Below are positions 56,537-64,000 of a stretch of DNA of 64,000 nt, in pieces. The notes under the pieces were generated by a model that did not search any database, had not been told where the DNA came from, and was given only the letters and a program-made list of their open reading frames with translations. Within the stretch, counting starts at the first letter, position 1; every line of letters begins with the position of its first letter. Origin of the DNA: Zopfochytrium polystomum (lineage: Eukaryota; Chytridiomycota; Chytridiomycetes; Chytridiales; Chytridiaceae); NCBI GenBank assembly GCA_025765615.1, contig JAIVFJ010000182.1, forward strand, positions 1 to 64,000. Direction: 5' to 3'. The position numbers and the translations under genes were made by a program.

Positions 56537-59500
56537 GTGCCAGCAATGTCGGCGGCGGCGGTGACGACGGCCGCGGCCATCGCCGAGTCCTCCAGTATTG
56601 ATGCACCTTTACTCGCGATCCGACACGACCACTACCTCCAGAATCACCACCACCAGCACCATCGCCCGACCTCGGCGCGCGTCGTGACGCCCCCTCGTCC
56701 CTCCGCGCGGCCCTCAACAGCTCCCTCCACCTCCCGCCACAGCAGCGGCCCGGCGTCGACGGCGGCGGCCGCCGCGACCACAATGGCCGCCGTAGCAGCC
56801 TCGCCTCGCGGTCCAGACTGGGCGACCCTGCCGCCACGAACGATCACGCTCAGCTCCGCGCCAACGACCTCCTTCGGCCTCAAGACGCGGCCACGCTCGT
56901 CCCCTGGCGCCCGCACGGGCGACGCCACCACCTCGTCGCCCCCTGCAGTCGCGTTTCCTTACACGGTCCTCGACGCCCTCCAGCGATCCGGCATGGATCA
57001 CGTCCCGCGCCACGGCATCCAGCACTACGTGCGCGAACACCGCCTGCGCGCCTACTCCTCCTCCTCAACCGCCTCCCCCTCGGCGGCCACAGGTCCCTGC
57101 ACCCCCGGACCCCTCCTTCGCCGCCCCGCCTCCGCGAGCGCCGCCGCCTCCACGACGCGCATCAGCGGAGCGAGCGCAGGCATCTCCGCCGCCGCCCCCG
57201 CCCCCCAAGCCGATCGCGACGTCGTCGACGCCGCGCGGCTGTTCCAGATCACCGAGGCGTTCATGAGGGAGCACGACCTCATGCCGCCCGACGACGACGG
57301 TGACGGCCTCTTTGACGACGCCGGCGCCAAGCGTCGCTGGAAGCTCACCGAAGACCAGGCCGCCCGCATCCGTGCGTGGCTCGTCAGCGACGCGCCCTTG
57401 CAAAGGGGCGCCACCGCCGAGGACGAGCTCCATAGCCTCTACGCCCTCGCAGGCAGCGCCCGCGGCCTCCATCAGCGACATAACCCGCAGCACCGTGGCA
57501 ATCCTCGCCTCGTCGTCAGCGTCAGTGTCAGCCACGCTGAGCCGGACCACGTGCCGTCGGTCTTTGTGGACGCTGCAGAAGCTGGCGCCGGGACGCCCAA
57601 CCCTCACGCCGAGCTTGTGGAGGCGGCGGCCGAAGGCGGTGGGAAAGGCGGGCCGTCCGCGCGGGTGACCGAGGACGCCGGCGCCCTCCACGACATGTTC
57701 ATGCGGCGCGTCCGCAGCTGCATCAGGCTGTCGTCGTCGTCGTCGCGCCCGTCGTCGGCGTCCTCGGCCGGTCGGTCGTCGCAGCAGCTGCTGCAGGCTC
57801 GACTCGCGTCGACCGCACCGCCTACCTTGACTGCTTCCCGCTCCTCCTCCTTCAGCGCCTCGACGCCCTCGTCGTTTGCTTTCGCCTCGTCTCGCCGCAC
57901 CTCTGCTGCCGCCGCCGACCGGCCGCCCCGTCCCGTATCCGCTCCCCAACCGCGGCGTTTCGCCCCCGGCGAGCAGCGCCGCCCCTCCACCCCAACCGCC
58001 GCCGGTAAGGCGAAGTCGACGGTCTCCCACCGCCCGCGCTCTGCCCCCGTAGCGAAAACGCCCACCGGCCCTGAGACGTCGCCGTACGCCGCCTCCCACC
58101 GCCGCCACCACATCGCCCGCGAGCATGCTCGCCAGCTTCACCACCAGCCGGACCGCCACCACCACCCAGAGGCAGCAAGGAGAGCCTCCACCACTGCCGC
58201 AACAACAGGTGGCCCTGCACTGGCTGCCGCGACCGCAGCCTCCGGCCGCGCGGTGCACACTCCGACGCGCGTCACGCTCACCCCCGCCGACCGCGCCGCC
58301 GTCGTCCGCACATACTTCCGCCGCAAAATCCTCCACGCCGCGCCTGCCGACGACACGTCGCACTACCGCCTGGTCGCCGACGCCGCCGCCGCGGAAGTCG
58401 CCGCCGCCGCCGTCGCTGCCGCCGCCGTCGCTGCCGCCGCCACCGCTGCCGCCGCCGCTCCCGGAAAGCCCGCGGCGCCAGGGTCCGCGCCCACCGCTGC
58501 TGCCCCAGCCTTCTCAGTCGACGCGTTCATCCGCGCCCACGTCCACGCCGCAAATGCTGCAGAGGCCAAGGCCGAGAGCAAAATGATTGCCGCCCAGGCC
58601 GCCGAAGCCGAAGCCGCCGCCGCCGCCGCCGCCGCCGCCGTTGCCACTGGAGACGCCGAGGCAGACGCCGACGGAATCGACGCGCTGCCCGCCCAACACC
58701 ACAACCGCCGTCTTTCCGCGGCCGCCGGCGGCCCACCAGCAAACACCACCACCACAACGGCCCTCGAGCGCCGGACCTCCCTCGCCCTCGCCATCCTCCT
58801 CGCCGACGACCTCCGCCCCGCCGCTGCCGCCGCCACCTCCGCCACCTCCGCCGCCGTCGCCCACCCGCCAGCGAGCCCCCTCGCCCCGCAGCAACGCCCG
58901 CACCCGACCCCCGCCGCCGCGGCCGTCCTCGCCGCGTTCCACCGCAGCATCCGCAAACCCCCCGTCGACAGAACCCTCCTCGACGTCAAACGCATCTTCG
59001 CCGTGCTCCGCCCGCTGCGCGGGTTCCGTAGCTTCAGCGACTTTCTCCTCGGACAGATATGCAGCGTCGCCGCCGCCGTCGCCATCGAGGGCGACCGCGC
59101 CGTTTTCAAGCAGGGTACGTGAGGCCTTGTTTTTTTTTTTTTTTTTTTTTCAGCAACGTCCCCGACGCCCAGGTAAAAACCACCGCCCCTCTTCGCCTCC
59201 GGAAAAAAAATACCCAACACGCTTAGGCGACCCCCCGACCTGCTGGTTCGTGCTCCTCGCCGGCGCCGCCGCCGTCCACGTCTCGCCCACCGGCGACCCC
59301 GCCGACAGCAAGCTCGTCGCACGCCTCAACCCAGGCGACAGCTTTGGCGATGTCGCGCTGTACGCCGACGCCCAGCGCGGCGCCTCCATCATCACCACCG
59401 AGCCGTGCGTGCTGGTCAAGATCGAAAAGGTTTGAAGAGGTGGAATCCCCCTACGCCAATTCGAATGCCTTCCACCCCCTTCCAACCCCCAACCCGACGC

Positions 59501-60076
59501 CGAAAATAAAACTCTCGAAAACTTCCAACACGCACTAACCCACACGTACCCATACATCCGCTCAAAAAAAAAAAAAAAAAAAAAAAAAAATAACTCCAAC
59601 TCAAGACTGACTACCTCCGCATCATCCGCTTCGTGCACGAGAAGCAGAACCTCCACGCGTACAACGCCATCAAGAAGGCGCCGCTGCTCGCCGGCTGGTC
59701 CCCGGCGTCTATCCGTGCGGTTCTTGTCAAGATGCGCGAAGACGTCTTTGAGCGCGGACAGACCATCTTCAGCGAAGGTGTGTGTGTGTGTGTGTGTGTG
59801 CGTTGTTGGGACCCGTCTCCAGAAAAAAGAAACTAACTAATCTGAACTAAACTGAACTAAAAACCAGGCGACGAGATCACGCGCTTCTACATCGTCAAGA
59901 GCGGCGTCTGTTCCGTACTCATGCAGCCGCCCGCGGAGGCGTCATCGTCGTCGTCGCGGCCGCTGTCAGCCTCCGGCGGCAGGAAGCAGCAACCCATCTT
60001 TGTCAGCCTCATCCCCGCCCTCGCCTATTTTGGCGAGGACGCCCTCGCCGCTGAGGGATCGGTGCCAGAGTACTGA
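56537..60076 (+). pseudogene. Cyclic-nucleotide-binding-domain gene, 3'-truncated copy at the inverted-repeat breakpoint
   Basis: Exons 56537-59114, 59227-59429, 59606-59777 and 59868 onward. Exon 1 is one uninterrupted frame here, unlike the left copy, and supplies the correct reading frame for both. The first binding domain is complete. The second ends at YFGEDALAA, where the arm stops (60053). The frame then reads eight foreign residues to a stop at 60074-60076. It therefore lacks the last strand and the basic residue of domain two (VVARYSVV on the left) and the Pro/Glu-rich tail of about 290 residues. The transcript could still be made, because the 5' end and all upstream DNA of the arm are present; a dominant or decoy product is possible but unproven. 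Confidence 0.75.
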
Positions 60077-60402
60077 TTACTTGCGTGGCTGCGGGCTGAT
60101 GCAAGGAGAATCGGAAGGGCACTCCTGAGGGCGCAACACAACCGAAGAATAATGAGAGAGAAGAGGGAAACAGGGGTTTTTATCTCAGGAACCAAATATC
60201 AAATACAACAGGAGTGGCTAATAGCAACAGTACGGACAGGGTGCGACCTAGCGCCCCTCATTGTCTCCAGCAACGGGGGAGGGAGAGAAGCGAGTCGACT
60301 ATGTAGGGGTTGGAAGGTCGCCAGCAGGGAACTCACACGTGGAAACACCTGCAATCGTACACGCACCCCACCGGGCTGCATCAGCACAATCACTCAACCA
60401 AC
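60077..60402. other. Unassigned DNA beyond the right-arm breakpoint
   Basis: No gene recognised and no terminal repeat found at the junction. Confidence 0.35.
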
Positions 60403-60948
60403 AAGCTTTATCACATCGCACTCGTACTCACACATCTCACTCTCACAGCAATAGGACCGAGACAGGCACTTGTAGATTGAACTCTCAGGTGTCAGGGGCC
60501 ATGCTACCAGCCACCAACACCCTTGCAGGGCCGATGATGCTGTCACTGTTGCCTCTGTGGCAGGCAAGTGCCTGTGATCCTCACTCCAACACAGAGCCAG
60601 CAGTGTCACACAGTGAGTGGTGGGGCCAGCTGCATTCCCCACCCACGGCCCTTAAGAGGAGCCCCCAAAGGGACCATGTACTCACCCAGGTGTGTACCAC
60701 CTCTCAAGACTCTCACCTCCATGAGCCAGATGGATTTGAAGGGACTCTGTGTTGGTGCTAAAGGACAGAAATCAGATTGAAGAAAAAAGGAAAAAGAGAA
60801 ATGGCCCAAAAACAGAGAGAGAGAAAATCGACAAGTCAACTCCCCCTGACTTGGAGCATCCACCACAAATACTTTAAGTCCCCCCAACCCTATGCGTGTA
60901 TGTACAAGTGGGAAAAATAAATAATAAATTAGGCGGGCTTGAGATACA
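60403..60948 (+). repeat. Dispersed repeat B, diverged third copy
   Basis: Collinear with 48678-49180, with many substitutions and short indels, and the same orientation. Its closeness to the breakpoint may matter for how the arm was inserted. Confidence 0.65.
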
Positions 60949-61269
60949 GCCTGTCAGGCACCCCATCCCTAGGCAGTCAGGCAGTCTCCATTTGTCACTG
61001 AAAAAGAAAATATGTTGAGAAAACCCTGGCGCAATGGAAACTGTTAAGACAAAAGTAGTAAAAGTAGGCCCAATAGTAAAGACTGGTTACCTGCAAATAC
61101 ACTTTGATAACGCCTTGGAAACTAAAGAGCTGGGAATAATAATAGGAGTCCCTATCCTTGCAGTTTTATGACAGGTACGCTTGTTTTTGCGAATAAAATC
61201 CCTAGACATTATCACTGAGACCTCAGTGTAGTCTCTCAGTCATTCAGTTCATCAAAGTTTTCCCAGTAG
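60949..61269. other. Decayed upstream part of the chromodomain retrotransposon, or unrelated DNA
   Basis: I see no reading frame matching RT or integrase core in this stretch, so the element is truncated on its 5' side. Confidence 0.35.
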
Positions 61270-62093
61270 TTCCAGGAGCCAGGTGTTGGAGGACAAGTTG
61301 GTTGGCAGGTACTTTCAAGATCTTGGAGCAAATGATCCCAGTTACCTTCAAGCTGGATCCCCTGCATCCATGAAGATCCACCCAGATTTCCATGTCAGCC
61401 TTTTGGAGAAGTTTGTGGCCAACTCCATTCCAGGCAGAGTTGTTCCTCCTCCGCCTCCAGTTGAGGTTGAAGGTGAAGAGGAATTTGAGATTAAACAAAT
61501 CTTGGACGCCAAGCGGCTTGGAAGGACACTAAAGTTCCTTGTCAAGTGGAAAGTGTAAACAGTCTACTCTGAGTGAGTGAGTGGAAGGAGTGAATGAAGT
61601 GGAGATGTGTGTTTGTGGGTGGTCCTTCTCCCCAACGTGGAGAGAAAAGAGAAAAACTCTGTTATGAATTATTGATACATAATGATGATATGCACGCTGT
61701 AATAGTTGCTAGGCAAGCGTGACTGGCACAGGGTAAAACCTCTCCTATATTATCTGCTTGAGCAGAGGAGGAGGAAAACTGTTGACACTGGGTTTCCATT
61801 CCACTTAATACTCGGAGTATTTGTCATCAGCGCAAGCCAGTGCCCAGGTCTGCATTGGCAGTGGTTCGCTCTCCCTAGGGCATCGTGAGAATGATAACTG
61901 ACAGTCACAATAGGTTCGGGTCCGTCTTGTGCCTCTTGCTTGCTAACCATTCAGTTCCGCCTAACAGAAAGGTTACTCAGATGCTGACAACACCTGGGAA
62001 CCTGAGTCAAATCTCACTCACTGCCAAGACCTTCTGCTCAAGTTCAAGACCAGGTACCCCAAGTTGCAGAAGAGTCCTAAAAGTGGAAGATGA
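61270..62093 (+). pseudogene. Ty3/gypsy chromovirus: integrase C-terminus and chromodomain, split by a solo LTR
   Basis: The integrase tail ends in [17 protein letters not shown] Pro linker [19 protein letters not shown] leads to the chromodomain start [23 protein letters not shown]. At 61553 the reading is broken by a 413-bp LTR; it resumes at 61971 with GYSDADNTWEPESNL, the second half of the chromodomain, and ends at TGA 62091-62093. Immediately after the stop the element's own LTR begins. Chromodomains direct such elements to modified histones. RT, RNase H and the integrase core are absent, so the copy is dead. Confidence 0.85.
61554..61966 (+). mobile_element. Solo LTR, family LTR1, with 5-bp target duplication
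   Basis: 413 bp, TGTAAACAG...CCTAACA. GAAAG precedes it at 61549-61553 and follows it at 61967-61971. It interrupts the chromodomain codon series exactly, so the insertion is unambiguous. Confidence 0.92.
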
Positions 62094-62355
62094 TGTTATG
62101 AATCACCCTCTGGAAACCTCTGGAACCTTCTTTGCTTTCCTGACTTGTCTTGTTGTAATTGGTATCATTGGTATCATTGTATTACTAAATGCTCTTTCTG
62201 GAACTTTCTTTGAGACTTGACAAGGAACTCTCTCAAAAGGTATAAAAAGGGGATGGGGGACCTGTCCCATCCCTGAAGTGAATTATTGTTTCCAATACAA
62301 TCATCACTCCTCTCAGTCCTTGTCTGCCTTGTCCTGTCCTGCCCTGTTCCTGACA
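62094..62355 (+). mobile_element. 3' LTR of the chromovirus (family LTR2)
   Basis: 262 bp, TGTTATGAATCACC to CCTGACA, with TATA box GGTATAAAAAGGGG near 62240. It starts at the base after the polyprotein stop codon. The solo copies at 35107 and 50146 are longer by about 45 bases. Confidence 0.8.
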
Positions 62356-62494
62356 ACCACCAAACAATACCTCACCAGCCAAGTCATTCCTATCACCTTG
62401 AGAGACCTGGATTTGAAGGGAAGTATTGACTGGAACCACCAAGGCACTGCCACAGATTTTCTATCCCTCCTTCCATCAGCTTGGTGATGGAGGA

Positions 62495-62723
62495 TGTTAG
62501 GCAGAACTGACTGATTAGCAGCAAGAGGCACAAGACGGACTCGAACCTATTGTGACTGTCAGTTATTGTTCTCATGATGCCCATGGGAGTCATCATTATG
62601 TATCAATTATTCATAGCAGAGTTTTTCTCTTTCTCTCGAAATTGGGGAGAAGGACCACCCACAAACACACATCTCCACTTCATTCACTCCTTCCACTCAC
62701 TCACTCAGAGTAGACCGTTTCCA
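62495..62723 (-). mobile_element. LTR1 copy with internal deletion
   Basis: On the minus strand both ends of LTR1 are present (start near 62723, end TAACA at 62495) but about 180 bases of the middle are missing at about 62588. Confidence 0.65.
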
Positions 62724-63601
62724 CCTCTGGACATGTCCAATTGGTCAGGACCAGGCAGTTGAAGCAAGGAACTTCTGCGGCCCACCTCAAGAGTTTAGAC
62801 CACATGATTATGTAACAGTCAGCCACTTTCCTGGTCTGGGAATTGACATCTGGTGGCAAGGCGTCTTTGCCGCTCGCAGCTTCAGTACCTACAATCCTTG
62901 TGTTATACACCACTGCAATTGACGGGCAGGGCTACTTAATTGTAGCAACGCTCTAATTTCTTGTCTCTGGAGTGCAGCAAAGCGTTGCTGGAAGCTATTG
63001 GTGTCTGTTGGGCACGGTGTTGAGCACCAAGTGGATTGCACAGGCCTGCATTGGCAGTTTGCGGGGTTGCCAGCTGAGCAACCACCACCATGGGAGTTCC
63101 TGTCAGCCAAATCAGCCAAATGATGGCAATACACCGAAGCTCCACAGCCTCCACCTTCCTGCCATGTCATTGCGCAGGGTTGAAATGAATGGATGTTCCT
63201 GAAAACACATGCACTTTGGTGTCTACATGCAAACGGCTCCAAATAACCTGGGTATTCGCAATTAGTTCCCTCCCAAAATTTTGGTGTATTTGCGGTTCCC
63301 CCTCTGCCAAAGTGGTAGCAGAGGCTTCTTTTCAACGGCCGCCTGTGCGGATGCGGGGTGAACTCACTGGAATAACCGCTCTGAAACAGCAGTGCGCAGC
63401 CTTAAGCACGCTGTTTTGGGGCTGAATAAGGTTATTTGTCCGACAGAATCTTGCTGTCACTTCTATGTGTTTGTGGAGCATCAGCATGAGGGGTTTTTCT
63501 CCTTTTTTGTCTTCTTGAACAAATCTGTGCAAACAGCACATGGCCTCAGTGTTGTGTTGCAAACTCTCTGCAAATTGGGACAATTGAGGTTTCCAAAATC
63601 T
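62724..63601. other. Unassigned DNA
   Basis: The open frames on both strands (63335-62889 and others) have mixed composition but no recognisable motif. No gene is called. Confidence 0.35.
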
Positions 63602-63673
63602 GGTTTCATGGTGTAGTTGGTCCACATCTGTCTCACACTCAGGAGGTCCCGAATTCGAACCGCGGTGAAACCA
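63602..63673 (+). tRNA. tRNA-Val-like sequence (anticodon CAC), probably a decayed copy
   Basis: 72 nt. The acceptor GGTTTCA/TGAAACC is perfect with discriminator A, and GTGTAGTTGG is a typical Val D-arm. The anticodon loop is CTCACAC (CAC). The D-loop is short, the anticodon stem has a T-T mismatch and the T-stem (CCGAA/CGCGG) has two mismatches. No oligo-T follows. It looks like a pseudogene of tRNA-Val. Confidence 0.6.
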
Positions 63674-64000
63674 TGTGATTAGCAATTGCATTGATGTGTG
63701 TCCGCGGATCTTACCGGAAGTACTGTTATATATGATTTGGACTACTTCGAAAATTGTTGATACTTTTTTCAAGATCCTCTGACCCATTTGCACTCCTCTT
63801 GAGGTATATAATCGCTGTACGAGTGCTTTTTTACCACAGCCCCGACACCACATTGTTGTGCTTCGCTCTGTCAATTTGATAGGAATCAATCTGAAGCCAT
63901 GGTCACTTCTTTGCTCCCATGCGCCTGTAGAAATACTTTTGTTTTACAGCGCTAGTCTGAAAACTTTGGCTTCTCATCTTTTTTCCCCTTCGTTTTGAGG
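63674..64000. other. Unassigned DNA at the right edge
   Basis: Nothing coding or structural recognised. Confidence 0.35.

Larger units (their letters stand above)
47985..60053 (-). repeat. Giant inverted repeat, right arm
   Basis: Reverse complement of 25501-37575. It ends abruptly at 60053 inside a coding exon and joins unrelated repeat DNA. The left arm reads on through the gene at the same point, so the right arm is the derived copy. Confidence 0.93.

Overview
The window looks like nuclear DNA of a fungus, most likely an early-diverging (zoosporic or chytrid-like) lineage. The protein genes are GC-rich, contain short GT-AG introns and carry long Gln, Ala, Ser and Arg-Asp runs. They sit among AT-richer DNA full of Ty3/gypsy LTR debris, a Pif1-type helicase remnant, tRNA-derived repeats and microsatellites. 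Fungal hallmarks are a NACHT-WD40 NLR with near-identical WD repeats, a chromodomain-bearing Ty3/gypsy element, and homologues of SPT2 and of the PP1 regulator PNUTS/Ppn1. The lineage is an inference; no marker gene here settles it.

Layout. 1-11 kb is repeat-dominated: a decayed Ty3/gypsy element, LTR-like segments, a solo LTR, a Pif1-like helicase remnant, and tRNA-Leu(UAG) and tRNA-Arg(UCG) copies. 11.4-21.5 kb is the conserved genic core. A five-exon PNUTS/Ppn1/LUMINIDEPENDENS-like gene (minus) and an SPT2 histone-chaperone gene (plus) diverge from a 2-kb microsatellite-rich spacer. 24.6-29.0 kb (minus) is a gene with two cyclic-nucleotide-binding domains.

25.5-60.05 kb is one giant inverted repeat. 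Left arm 25501 to about 37575 and right arm about 47985 to 60053 are nearly identical (about 12.07 kb each) around a 10.4-kb unique loop. Each arm holds a tRNA-Arg, a tRNA-Leu, a transposase fragment, nested LTRs, a SINE-like element and the cyclic-nucleotide gene, which is complete on the left and cut off on the right. The loop contains a PB1-NACHT-WD40 receptor gene (minus), a 48-nt poly-C tract just upstream of it, a decayed ABCC transporter tail and a probable Tc1/mariner remnant. 60-64 kb is repeat DNA again: the end of a chromodomain retrotransposon split by a solo LTR with a perfect 5-bp target duplication, and a tRNA-Val-like sequence.

How the genes fit together. The PNUTS-like protein (PP1 targeting, transcription termination) and SPT2 (histone chaperone during elongation) both act on transcription through chromatin and share an upstream region. 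The NLR is a candidate innate-recognition or allorecognition gene in a recombination-prone palindrome. Several apparent frameshifts in otherwise conserved genes are each cured by removing one G from a G-run, which suggests consensus errors rather than pseudogenes. The NLR additionally has a nonsense codon. All calls come from reading the sequence; no database search was run.
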